A program made the translations under genes and the position numbers. The notes beneath the pieces were generated by a model. The model worked only from the letters and a program-made list of their open reading frames with translations, ran no database searches and was not told where the DNA came from. Of a stretch of 64,000 nucleotides of DNA, positions 9,818-17,881 are shown piece by piece (positions within the stretch are counted from its first letter, which is position 1; each line of letters begins with the position of its first letter). The DNA is from Sporosarcina sp. P13 (GTDB lineage Bacteria > Bacillota > Bacilli > Bacillales_A > Planococcaceae): positions 32,339-96,338 of the forward strand of contig NZ_PDYM01000009.1 in assembly GCF_002743055.1 (NCBI RefSeq), written 5' to 3'.

Positions 9818-11290
9818 ATGAATAAATGGATTCAGCGATTGGAAAAACAATCTACAAGTACATTACTGATTGCAGTAGCAGTTATGACGATTGCTTTGCT
9901 GCTGCCTTCGAAAATAGCATTACTCGGAACGGCCTTATTTTTTGTCATATTCGCGTTTTTACAACCGCAGCAGAGTCTTCTGTTCTTGGTGATCTACGTC
10001 AATATCCGACCATTTTTAATAGAAGTAAATAGTGGACTAAAATTGATAGGAGATTTAATCATTTTTGTAGTATTTGCGTGGACGCTGTTTCAGTACAGAC
10101 GCAATATTCGCGCGTTATTTACGTTTAAATGGTTTGAATGGAGTTTCTTTGCTTTCATTCTATTTGGATCGATTATAGGTCTACTCAATGATGTAACGCC
10201 TACAGCGATAATCTTCCAAATTCGTACATTCATCATAATGTATTTGTTGTATTATATTATTGCTAGAATGACACTTACAAATCAATGGTTGAAAGATCTT
10301 GCATGGGTGACTGTGTGGACGAATATTGTTATGTCGCTTCATGGATTAGTTGAGAAACTATCATTACGCCAATTTCTTTTACCAGAAGAGTGGAAGTATA
10401 AAGTGCTATCCGCTACAAACTTTGTACGTATTTACGGATTGGCGGGTAATCCAAACTCGTTGGCCTTGTCTTTATTCTTCGGTATCGTGGGCCTTATTTA
10501 CTTACAGCATATTTACAAGGACAATAAATACAAGTGGACTTTCCGGGTGTTGCTCGTTCTATTCCTAGGAATTCTTGTATTGACCTATTCTAGAGGTACT
10601 TGGATTTCAGCATTGATTTTCGGTGTGGTGTTCATCGTTATGACGAGAAAATGGTATTTACTAAAACGTCTAGTGGTAGCGGGTGTCACATCTATAATCT
10701 TAATTTATTATCCGGTAAACTTCGCTGTGCAATATGTGCAGGAACTAAGTGTTGAGGATAAAGTTCAGACGCCAACTACTGGTAGTATTGGAGGGCGTTT
10801 CGGTGAGACGTTCGATGAGAAGAACTTAGCGCTGATGACGGAAAGTGGTCGATTCTTTTATATTCGAAAAGGCTTTGAGATTTTTAGCGATCATCCTGTA
10901 ACAGGAACTGGATTCGGTTCGTTTGGTGGTTCCGCCACACTCTCGTACGGTTCTCCAATCTATGATCATTACGGTATCAGTTCGGATATCTATGGCGGGA
11001 AGTATTTCTATTCAGATAATCAGTACATTCAAGTCATTACGGAAACGGGAGTGATCGGTGTCCTCATCTTCGCCCTGTTCTTACTGAGTATGCTGTGGTC
11101 CTTCTGGAAAGCACGAAAGACGAATTTCGGTGCCTTTATGATCGCCCTATGGTTTTCCACAGGCGTCTCAGGTATGTACTATAATATTTGGGAACTGAAG
11201 ATGTACACCTTGTTCTACTTCATCTTACTAGGTGCATTTGTCGCGTTTTCAAAACTTCAAGAACAACAATCCAAAACTACGAACGGATAA
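9818..11290 (+). CDS. O-antigen ligase/polymerase-family membrane protein
   Basis: A 490-residue polytopic membrane protein with about 11-12 hydrophobic segments. It has the Wzy_C/WaaL-type stretch LTYSRGTWISALI (about 257-269) followed by a long non-membrane loop (about 310-400) rich in Gly, Tyr and Ser, the layout of O-antigen ligases and polymerases that move a lipid-linked glycan onto an acceptor or polymerise it. The substrate cannot be told from sequence; the neighbourhood (SLH proteins, csaB) suggests secondary wall polymer or glycoprotein. ATG 9818 follows AGAAAGGG. The stop codon lies inside the loop of the terminator. Confidence 0.8.
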   Translation: MNKWIQRLEKQSTSTLLIAVAVMTIALLLPSKIALLGTALFFVIFAFLQPQQSLLFLVIYVNIRPFLIEVNSGLKLIGDLIIFVVFAWTLFQYRRNIRALFTFKWFEWSFFAFILFGSIIGLLNDVTPTAIIFQIRTFIIMYLLYYIIARMTLTNQWLKDLAWVTVWTNIVMSLHGLVEKLSLRQFLLPEEWKYKVLSATNFVRIYGLAGNPNSLALSLFFGIVGLIYLQHIYKDNKYKWTFRVLLVLFLGILVLTYSRGTWISALIFGVVFIVMTRKWYLLKRLVVAGVTSIILIYYPVNFAVQYVQELSVEDKVQTPTTGSIGGRFGETFDEKNLALMTESGRFFYIRKGFEIFSDHPVTGTGFGSFGGSATLSYGSPIYDHYGISSDIYGGKYFYSDNQYIQVITETGVIGVLIFALFLLSMLWSFWKARKTNFGAFMIALWFSTGVSGMYYNIWELKMYTLFYFILLGAFVAFSKLQEQQSKTTNG

Positions 11291-11309
11291 CCTCCGTTCG
11301 TAGTTTTTT
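11273..11309 (+). terminator. terminator overlapping the ligase stop codon
   Basis: A perfect 15-bp stem AAAACTACGAACGGA (11273-11287) with TCCGTTCGTAGTTTT (11293-11307), loop TAACC containing the stop, then T residues. Confidence 0.9.
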
Positions 11310-11324
11310 CTTATGATGAAATGT

Positions 11325-11762
11325 GACGGAGTGGGAAGGTTACCGTTTCACTGCGCTCCAGGCGGACGCGTTCTGGAGGGCCCGCGATGAGCCAACCTTC
11401 GCTACGCTCATTGGTTGTCTCACCTGTCGGGCTGATCCTCCCAGAGTCGCCGCCTTACACTACGCTTCACTAGTGTATTCGCCTTTAGTAAGTGAGGGGT
11501 ATTTTCAGCTCTTGACTTAGGTTTTTCATTTGAACTTAAAAAGTAAAGAAACAGATACCTAGTTACTTGAAAACTACAATCAATTCTAAAATTAATTATA
11601 GTCTTAGTGTAGGATTGAAGCGGAAGAAGGGGCGACTCCGGGAGGATCAGCGTGCGCCTTGAGATCCCGCAGGTAGCGCTAGCGGACGAGGAAGCTCAAG
11701 CCACGCCCTCCGGAACGCGTCCCCTTCTGTAGCGAAAATCCCGGACCACTCATCAAATCCTA
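11325..11762. repeat. R1 composite repeat, copy 1 (A module minus, linker, B module plus)
   Basis: Fills the 600-base gap between two genes. The left module (about 11330-11500) carries the conserved box GGCGACTCTGGGAGGATCAGC on the minus strand (11431-11451). The right module (about 11611-11750) carries GGCGACTCCGGGAGGATCAGC on the plus strand (11631-11651), exactly 200 bases away. Each module folds as a long imperfect hairpin; stems such as CTTGAG/CTCAAG and GCGTG/CACGC are visible in B. The linker holds TTTTTCATTTGAACTTAAAA (11522-11541), conserved in other copies. Short reading frames here are by-products of the repeat. Confidence 0.85.
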
Positions 11763-11887
11763 AATTGCAGCTTCTTCTTTTTTACTTTTCTCGTTCAAAC
11801 GACAGATAGTAATCCTATGATCGGTTTGGTAGACTATATAGTGATATAGAAAAGAAAAGGTGGAGTTGCTTTATCAAACAAAGTAGT

Positions 11888-14194
11888 TTGCTGTCACGAA
11901 CCAAGCGGAAAGTTGCAATCACTGCGATGTCTGCAGCGATGTTGCTATCTTTGCCGTTAGGTGCATCAGCCAGCACAAAAACTGTCGCTAGTTACCCAGT
12001 TTCCTCAGGCGTTAATTATTCCCACTATACATATTCAGCAAGTAGCCATATCAATCATCTCTCAATCAACCTAAGTGATCCTTACACAAAGTTGAAAATG
12101 GGCGTGCCTTCGCCTTTATCGAAAACAGCTCCTACATTGACACTCGCAAACCGCGATTCAAGAGAAGGTCATCGTGTCGTAGGCGCTGTCAATGCGTCTT
12201 TCTTTGACATGAAAACCGGCATGCCGATGTACTTACTTTCGGAAGGAAATGAAATCGTCAACGGTGGTGTAATCTCTAGTTCTAACGCTTACTATGTGAG
12301 TCACCCAATCGCTTTCGGCGTAACGAGCAATGGTTTAGCAGAAATCGATAATTTTAACCTAGGTATTGAAATAGGTGCAAAAGGTAATGTCTATCAAATG
12401 ACAGGTATCAATCGTGAACGTCAAGCAGATGAGACGATTATCTTTACGCCACAGCATGATAAGAATAGTACAGGCTCCAATGAATTCGGGATTGAAATCG
12501 TCGTGGAAACGAATGCACCTGTAACGTCTACTCATTACGGACAACAGCTTCAAGGAAAAGTCGTTAACGTACGAGGTTATGGGGATAAGCAATCAGTAGC
12601 AATTCCTCCAAATGGTTTTGTTTTATCAGTCCACGGTAAGAAAGGCTTGGATCGCTTCAAATCTCTTACTGTTGGAGATGATGTGTCCTTAACATTATCC
12701 ATTGATGATCAATGGAAAGACTCTGAGTTTATGATGGCAAGTGGCCCGATGCTTGTAAAAGATGGAAAACGGCATATTACGATGGATACAACGAATTGGC
12801 GCGCAACTGCTCTCACAGCTAGAACCGCTATAGCTATTAGTAAAGATAAGAAGCAAGTACATTTAGTAACAGTGGATTCACGTGCAGGTTATAGCAATGG
12901 TATGACGCTTACTCAATTTGCTAATTATTTAGTATCCCAGGGGTATGACCGCGCGTTAAACTTTGATGGTGGCGGTTCGACCACGATGGGAATCCGGAAC
13001 TACGGAAGTAATACGGTAGTACTAGCCAATCGAACTACGAATTCTAGTCAACGAAATATCTCGGCCATTGTAGAAGCGATCAGCACAGCACCGACTGGGG
13101 AAGCGAATATACTTAATGTATCCCGTCAGCAAGTGGGCGAGATGCTAGTAGGAGCAACAGCTGACTTAAAAATTAATCACGTACTCGATGCGTACTACAA
13201 TCCAATCGTTCCTAATTCATCACAAATAGTCACTACGTCTTCCAACGGTACAGTGGAAGGTACTGGTTTGACGTATAAAGCGGTTAAAGCTGGAGTCGAT
13301 CGCATCCAAGTGAGCTATGGACGTGCGCAACAGTCATTCCCGGTTACAGTAGTAGATCAGCCAGCTAAGTTAGTAGTTAAATCGTCAGCTACTAGTGTGA
13401 AGCCAGGGGAGAGCATTACGTTTTCAGCTACACCTGAAGATGCGACGGGTCAACCGATCATTTACCAGTCAAGTCAATTACTTTGGAGTGTAGAAGATGA
13501 AGAGATTGGTTCAATCACTTCTAGTGGAACGTTTACAGCTAGCAAACCTGGAATAACAGAAGTCCGTGCCACGCTAGGAACAAAAGTAATCGCGGTTCCA
13601 ATTGAAGTGAAATCGATAGAGGCGCCTAATCCGACACCGCCAACGGGTGGAGATATTGGTCAAATTATAGACTTCTTCAAAGATGTACCCTTATCGTATC
13701 CATATGCTACAGAAATTTATTTCTTACGTAACAAACAAGTGATTACGGGGGATACTGATGGAAACTTCAATCCAAGAAATACATTGTCTAGGGAACATGC
13801 TGCAGTCATTTTAAGTCGTGCGTTTAATCTTCCACCTGTCGAAGAAGCTCGACAAAGTTTCAGTGATGTTCCTAAATCGCATCGCTACTATAATGAAATC
13901 AGTGCGATTGCTAATGCAAATATCGTAGGAGGCTATTCGGATGGGACATTTAACCCGAAAGGACAGTTAACCCGTTCACAAATGGCGATGATTTTAGTAA
14001 AAGCTTATAAACTTGAAGGAGAATCGGTCAATAAATTCAAAGATGTCTCTCCGCAGCATGGTGCATATAAGCAAATTCATATTTTGGCAAACTATGGAAT
14101 TACAACTGGTAATGAAAAGGGCGAGTTTATGCCTGGTACTCCAGTAAATCGTGCACAATTCAGTGCGTTCCTCTATAGAAGTATGCACTTGTAA
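11888..14194 (+). CDS. phosphodiester-glycosidase (NAGPA) domain protein with C-terminal SLH domains
   Basis: A 768-residue exported protein. Order: signal peptide (about 1-29, ending GASAS), NAGPA/phosphodiester glycosidase domain (about 100-395) with GAVNASFFD and the conserved NFDGGGSTTM active-site stretch, two Ig-like (BIG2-type) segments (about 400-580), a Pro-rich linker (TPPTGG), then three SLH domains (about 595-768). NAGPA-domain proteins in Gram-positives are linked to exopolysaccharide or wall glycan phosphodiesters; the exact bond is unknown. The TTG at 11888 is the best ordinary start in frame, but the ribosome site AAAGGTGGAG ends at 11865, about 22 bases away; an in-frame ATC at 11873 has better spacing. 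csaB follows after a terminator. Confidence 0.85.
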   Translation: MLSRTKRKVAITAMSAAMLLSLPLGASASTKTVASYPVSSGVNYSHYTYSASSHINHLSINLSDPYTKLKMGVPSPLSKTAPTLTLANRDSREGHRVVGAVNASFFDMKTGMPMYLLSEGNEIVNGGVISSSNAYYVSHPIAFGVTSNGLAEIDNFNLGIEIGAKGNVYQMTGINRERQADETIIFTPQHDKNSTGSNEFGIEIVVETNAPVTSTHYGQQLQGKVVNVRGYGDKQSVAIPPNGFVLSVHGKKGLDRFKSLTVGDDVSLTLSIDDQWKDSEFMMASGPMLVKDGKRHITMDTTNWRATALTARTAIAISKDKKQVHLVTVDSRAGYSNGMTLTQFANYLVSQGYDRALNFDGGGSTTMGIRNYGSNTVVLANRTTNSSQRNISAIVEAISTAPTGEANILNVSRQQVGEMLVGATADLKINHVLDAYYNPIVPNSSQIVTTSSNGTVEGTGLTYKAVKAGVDRIQVSYGRAQQSFPVTVVDQPAKLVVKSSATSVKPGESITFSATPEDATGQPIIYQSSQLLWSVEDEEIGSITSSGTFTASKPGITEVRATLGTKVIAVPIEVKSIEAPNPTPPTGGDIGQIIDFFKDVPLSYPYATEIYFLRNKQVITGDTDGNFNPRNTLSREHAAVILSRAFNLPPVEEARQSFSDVPKSHRYYNEISAIANANIVGGYSDGTFNPKGQLTRSQMAMILVKAYKLEGESVNKFKDVSPQHGAYKQIHILANYGITTGNEKGEFMPGTPVNRAQFSAFLYRSMHL

Positions 14195-14205
14195 GCTGTA
14201 GATGA

Positions 14206-14252
14206 AGGAGGTTTTCAAATCAAACGTATATGATTTGAGGGCCTCTCTTTCG
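14206..14252 (+). terminator. terminator after the NAGPA-SLH gene
   Basis: Two-step stem: GAGG (14208-14211) and TCAAATC (14215-14221) pair with GATTTGA (14232-14238) and CCTC (14242-14245), with a small internal loop, then TCTTTC. Confidence 0.6.
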
Positions 14253-14278
14253 TTTACATACAATAAAAAAGATCAGTC

Positions 14279-14287
14279 TGCTATACT
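14279..14287 (+). promoter_or_regulatory. extended -10 promoter for csaB
   Basis: TGC followed by TATACT (14282-14287), 33 bases before the GTG start of csaB. No clear -35. Confidence 0.4.
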
Positions 14288-14320
14288 TGTAGCAAATGAT
14301 TTGAAAAGGATGTATGAACA

Positions 14321-15469
14321 GTGAAAATAGGGATTGTAGGAAACTATGGGAATGACAATAACGGTGATGAAGCTATTTTACTGAGTATCATTTCGCAGGT
14401 GACATCGGTGTTCCAAGTTCCAAGTGATGCGATCACGGTATTCAGTAATAATCCAAAGCAAACCGCGCAACGCTACCAAGTGATGAGTGCACCTTTGTAT
14501 TATAAAAAAGGAAATGCAGTTAAAACGTTTGGAGCGACGTATTTGCAAAATAAAAAGATCGTTAAAACATTCGACTTGTTGATCATTGGCGGTGGCGGGA
14601 TCTTAATGGACTTATATAAACGTGAAGCGCCTTTATACGGATCTTATGCAATGATGGCTAAAAGTTCAGGTGTACCTTATGTGATCTATGGTTGTGGAGC
14701 TGGTCCACTGAGCAGTGATTTAGGGAAGTGGTTTATTCGTTATATGAGTAAGCATGCGCATAGTATTTCCGTACGTGATCCAGAATCAGCAGAACTGTTA
14801 AAATCTGTAGGCGTAAAAAAGTCCATTGAGGTAATAGGAGACCCCGCATTTTCATTGAAAAAGGAACGTAGTACTACAGCAGACCGTCCATTGAAAATCG
14901 GTGTAACAGCTGTACCTTATTATCATGGAGGGTACTGGCCGGAAAGCAAGGAAGAAATTTATCAGCTTTATATAGAAGGAATGGCAAAAAATCTGGATGC
15001 TTTAGCAGCTAAACAACCTGTTGAGATCACCTTTTTTGCGACTAAGTTTCCGCAAGATGCAGATGTCACGAAAGATATTCAAAAGTTAATGAAAGAGTCT
15101 GCTAGTACAACTGTTATCGATCGCAATTTATTGCCTGAAGACTTACTAGAGATTACCGCTTCACAAGATCTAGTCATTGGTACTCGATTGCATTCATTGA
15201 TTTTGGCTACTTGTACCGCAACGCCGGTCATCGCAGTTTGCTATCACCATAAAGTGAACGACTTTATGAAGCTTGCCAATTTGGAACATGTAGCGATTCC
15301 GATTGGTGAAATGCATGAAGCAACAGATCATTTTTCTAAAGCTTATGAATGGTTAACAGCAGATTGGAAAAGTACATGTGAACAGACCGAAAAACTTTCC
15401 GCTACATTATACGATGAAGCTATAAAAGGGACACGTCAGTTTACGGAAGCTATAAAAAAACACGTGTGA
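14321..15469 (+). CDS. csaB: polysaccharide pyruvyl transferase CsaB
   Basis: Adds a ketal-linked pyruvyl group from PEP to secondary cell wall polysaccharide, which creates the ligand that SLH domains bind. 382 residues, two Rossmann-like halves: the N-terminus MKIGIVGNYGNDNNGDEA and the GGGGILMD turn (about 90-97) are typical, as is GTRLHSLILA (about 287-296). GTG 14321 follows AAAAGGA by 10 bases; the nearby ATG at 14310 stops after four codons. It lies next to three SLH genes, as in other S-layer bearing bacilli, which supports the role. Confidence 0.93.
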   Translation: MKIGIVGNYGNDNNGDEAILLSIISQVTSVFQVPSDAITVFSNNPKQTAQRYQVMSAPLYYKKGNAVKTFGATYLQNKKIVKTFDLLIIGGGGILMDLYKREAPLYGSYAMMAKSSGVPYVIYGCGAGPLSSDLGKWFIRYMSKHAHSISVRDPESAELLKSVGVKKSIEVIGDPAFSLKKERSTTADRPLKIGVTAVPYYHGGYWPESKEEIYQLYIEGMAKNLDALAAKQPVEITFFATKFPQDADVTKDIQKLMKESASTTVIDRNLLPEDLLEITASQDLVIGTRLHSLILATCTATPVIAVCYHHKVNDFMKLANLEHVAIPIGEMHEATDHFSKAYEWLTADWKSTCEQTEKLSATLYDEAIKGTRQFTEAIKKHV

Positions 15470-15497
15470 GACATTTTTCGTCTCACACGTGTTTTTT
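15454..15497. terminator. bidirectional terminator between csaB and the LytTR gene
   Basis: A perfect 12-bp stem CACGTGTGAGAC (15461-15472) with GTCTCACACGTG (15480-15491), flanked by an A run on one side and a T run on the other. Confidence 0.9.
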
Positions 15498-15499
15498 AT

Positions 15500-16204
15500 T
15501 TAAAATCCTAAAAGGGATCGTACATCATTCATATACGTTTGGCTAACGGGCAGTTCTGTGCCATCGACCAATGTAATGACTAAATTTGATGAAAAGTCTC
15601 TAGAGATCTTTTCAATGCAATTCATGTTAATAATGTAGGAACGATGGATACGTAAGAAAAACTTTGGTAACCGAAGATGCAAGTCTTTTAGCGTAAAGCC
15701 AATATTATATTGCTCACCAGCTGTGTAAAACCATGTTTTCTTATGGAGGCTTTCAATATAAGTTACTTGATCTACAGGGATAGGGAACCATTCATCTTCC
15801 TTCTTTCCTGTAAGAAATTGTAGCTGATCCCTTTTTAGCACATGAAAGTTTGGCGGCAGGATTATGATTAAGGCGCCTGGTTCATCTTTTACGTCTATAG
15901 GATAACCAATTCCGAAGTACGACATGCCATACAATGTATTATCCATTACTACTTCAACTTTACGTCGTTCTTTAATTGTAGCTTCCGCAATACTTCCAGT
16001 TTGGATATTCTGTCCTTCCTTCAAATGAATATCATGCATGCCTGGATCATAATAAATATACCGATCTGCAATGGCAATGGCGATGGAAGCATCTTTAGGA
16101 ACCCAATCTTCTAGAATCGTAGCATATTGATGTAGAACTTTTTTAGAAATATCGTTGTTCTCCATATTTTTGCATAATCTCCTCTGTATATAGTTACCTT
16201 CCAA
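15500..16204 (-). CDS. LytTR-type DNA-binding regulator
   Basis: 234 residues. The C-terminal third (about 128-232) is a LytTR DNA-binding domain: VDQVTYIESLHKKTWFYT, LPKFFLRIHRSYIINM and a final VSQTYMNDVRSLLGF are standard. The first 120 residues are soluble and look like a PAS-like sensor (IADRYIYYDPGMHDIHL, LYGMSYFGIGYPI), with no phosphorylation receiver, so it probably senses a small signal directly. Start uncertain: TTG 16204 has AAAAGG seven bases upstream; ATG 16165 (14 residues shorter) has AGGAG 13 bases upstream. It is divergent from isocitrate lyase with a 171-base shared region, so it may control that gene; this is inference. Confidence 0.8.
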   Translation of the reverse strand: MEGNYIQRRLCKNMENNDISKKVLHQYATILEDWVPKDASIAIAIADRYIYYDPGMHDIHLKEGQNIQTGSIAEATIKERRKVEVVMDNTLYGMSYFGIGYPIDVKDEPGALIIILPPNFHVLKRDQLQFLTGKKEDEWFPIPVDQVTYIESLHKKTWFYTAGEQYNIGFTLKDLHLRLPKFFLRIHRSYIINMNCIEKISRDFSSNLVITLVDGTELPVSQTYMNDVRSLLGF

Positions 16205-16270
16205 TCTTTAACCTTTTCATCCATTCTACCATTCTTTCATCCTCTTAAAAAGCCTTTTTGTCAAAATGGA

Positions 16271-16299
16271 CTGACAATTCCGACGTACTGTTATATAGT
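16271..16299 (+). promoter_or_regulatory. sigma-A-type promoter for aceA
   Basis: CTGACA (16271-16276), 17-base spacer, TATAGT (16294-16299), about 77 bases before the aceA ATG. The leader between them holds AACAGTTAGCCGTTGAAA (16336-16353), with two partial matches to LytTR half-sites; weak. Confidence 0.55.
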
Positions 16300-16375
16300 A
16301 ATACCTAACGAAGATAGCTGTTATGAAACAGGTTGTAACAGTTAGCCGTTGAAAAATTGGGAAGGTGTGAAGATA

Positions 16376-17656
16376 ATGTCAACAAGACAAGAACAAATTG
16401 CACAACTGGAAAAAAGCTGGGCCGAGGATAGCCGTTGGAAAGGGATCAAACGTAACTACACTGCTGAAGATGTAGTTAAACTACGAGGTTCACTTCTAAT
16501 TCAAAATACACTAGCTGAAAAAGGTGCTGCTCGCCTTTGGAAATCTCTTCATGAAGAAGATTTCGTCAATGCACTAGGTGCGTTAACAGGTAACCAAGCA
16601 GTTCAACAAGTTAAAGCTGGTCTACAAGCAATCTACCTAAGCGGTTGGCAAGTTGCTGCTGATGCAAACCTTGCGGGACAAATGTATCCTGACCAAAGTT
16701 TATATCCAGCAAACTCTGTACCTGCAGTTGTTAAGCGCATCAACCAAGCACTTCAACGTGCTGACCAAATCGACCATGCGGAAGGCCGTGAAGATGGGTT
16801 TGACTGGTTTGCTCCAATCGTTGCGGACATGGAAGCTGGTTTCGGCGGTCCATTGAACGTGTTTGAATTGATGAAAGGCATGATCGAAGCAGGTGCTGCT
16901 GGTGTTCACTTGGAAGACCAATTAGCTTCTGAAAAGAAATGTGGACACTTGGGTGGTAAAGTACTACTTCCTACACAAAACGCAGTACGCAACCTATCTG
17001 CTGCACGTCTAGCTGCTGACGTTCTTGGCGTTGACACAGTAATCATCGCTCGTACAGACGCTGATGCTGCTGATATGGTTACTAGCGACATTGATCCAGT
17101 AGATGCAGAATTCCTAACAGGAGAGCGTACACCTGAAGGTTTCTACAAATCTAAGCCAGGTATCAAACAAGCAATCGCACGTGGACTTGCGTACGCTGAG
17201 TATGCTGACCTAGTATGGTGTGAAACTTCTCACCCATCACTTGAAGAAGCTCAAGAATTTGCTGATGCAATTCACGCGAAATACCCTGAAAAAATGCTTG
17301 CATATAACTGTTCGCCTTCATTTAACTGGAAAGCGAACTTGGATGATGCAACAATCGAGAAGTACCAGGTTGAGCTTGGTAAAATGGGTTATAAGTTCCA
17401 GTTCGTAACACTTGCTGGTTTCCACACATTGAACCACAGCATGTTCGAATTGGCTCATGGCTACAAGACTCGCGGCATGGGCGCTTACTCAGAGCTTCAG
17501 CAAGCTGAGTTCGATAACGAAGTTAAAGGATACACTGCTACACGTCACCAACGTGAAGTTGGAACAGGTTACTTCGATGAAGTCGCACAAGTTATCTCTG
17601 AAGGTCAATCTTCAACAACTGCTATGTCTGGTTCAACTGAAACAGCACAGTTCTAA
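16376..17656 (+). CDS. aceA: isocitrate lyase
   Basis: Splits isocitrate into glyoxylate and succinate, the first enzyme of the glyoxylate bypass. 426 residues, close to standard short bacterial AceA. The catalytic KKCGH motif is visible (about residues 183-187), as are the metal-site region [12 protein letters not shown] and the later YNCSPSFNW loop. I take ATG 16376 because GGGAAGGTG lies 8 bases upstream; a TTG 27 bases earlier lacks a site. Codon use is strongly biased, suggesting high expression. No malate synthase is next to it; instead an aminotransferase that can use glyoxylate follows. The LytTR gene is divergent. Confidence 0.96.
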   Translation: MSTRQEQIAQLEKSWAEDSRWKGIKRNYTAEDVVKLRGSLLIQNTLAEKGAARLWKSLHEEDFVNALGALTGNQAVQQVKAGLQAIYLSGWQVAADANLAGQMYPDQSLYPANSVPAVVKRINQALQRADQIDHAEGREDGFDWFAPIVADMEAGFGGPLNVFELMKGMIEAGAAGVHLEDQLASEKKCGHLGGKVLLPTQNAVRNLSAARLAADVLGVDTVIIARTDADAADMVTSDIDPVDAEFLTGERTPEGFYKSKPGIKQAIARGLAYAEYADLVWCETSHPSLEEAQEFADAIHAKYPEKMLAYNCSPSFNWKANLDDATIEKYQVELGKMGYKFQFVTLAGFHTLNHSMFELAHGYKTRGMGAYSELQQAEFDNEVKGYTATRHQREVGTGYFDEVAQVISEGQSSTTAMSGSTETAQF

Positions 17657-17677
17657 TACTAGTTTTATAGCGTTACC

Positions 17678-17714
17678 GAATGTGACCTTGGGGAGAAAGT
17701 CACACTCGTTTTAA
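17678..17714 (+). terminator. first terminator after aceA
   Basis: GAATGTGAC (17679-17687) pairs with GTCACACTC (17700-17708), one mismatch, then GTTTT. Confidence 0.5.
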
Positions 17715-17729
17715 CAAAGGGGTATTTAT

Positions 17730-17822
17730 ATGATAATGGGACCACCTCATCTTCCAGTAGATGTCGTGATAAGTAGAAGGAAATTGGATGAAAGTCCAAT
17801 TTCCTTCTTTTCTTTTATTTGA
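17730..17822 (+). CDS. possible 30-residue small protein
   Basis: ATG 17730 follows AAAGGGG by 9 bases and opens a 30-codon frame ending at TGA 17820-17822. The peptide begins MIMGPPHLPVDVVISRRK and ends with Ile/Phe/Ser-rich residues encoded by the arm of the next hairpin. I do not recognise it. The good ribosome site argues for it; the overlap with a terminator stem (17776-17807) argues that the tail at least is incidental. Confidence 0.3.
   Translation: MIMGPPHLPVDVVISRRKLDESPISFFSFI
17776..17815 (+). terminator. second terminator between aceA and the aminotransferase
   Basis: A perfect 13-bp stem GAAGGAAATTGGA (17776-17788) with TCCAATTTCCTTC (17795-17807), 6-base loop, then TTTTCTTTTATTT. 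Confidence 0.88.
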
Positions 17823-17881
17823 AAATTTTTTCTATTGTGGCTAGTATAGTAGATACACAGAGGAATAAAAGGAGGAACGAA

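Noticed and set aside
11323..11520. Open frame of about 65 codons, and similar frames at 50399-50739, 56558-56740, 56882-57085, 58935-59240, 63406-63756
   Set aside because: They lie inside R1 repeats, read through palindromic arms, lack ribosome sites and have Arg/Ser/Pro-rich compositions typical of repeat translation.
16336..16353. LytTR operator in the aceA leader
   Set aside because: Two half-sites match imperfectly and lie next to the coding start; too weak to list as a separate feature.
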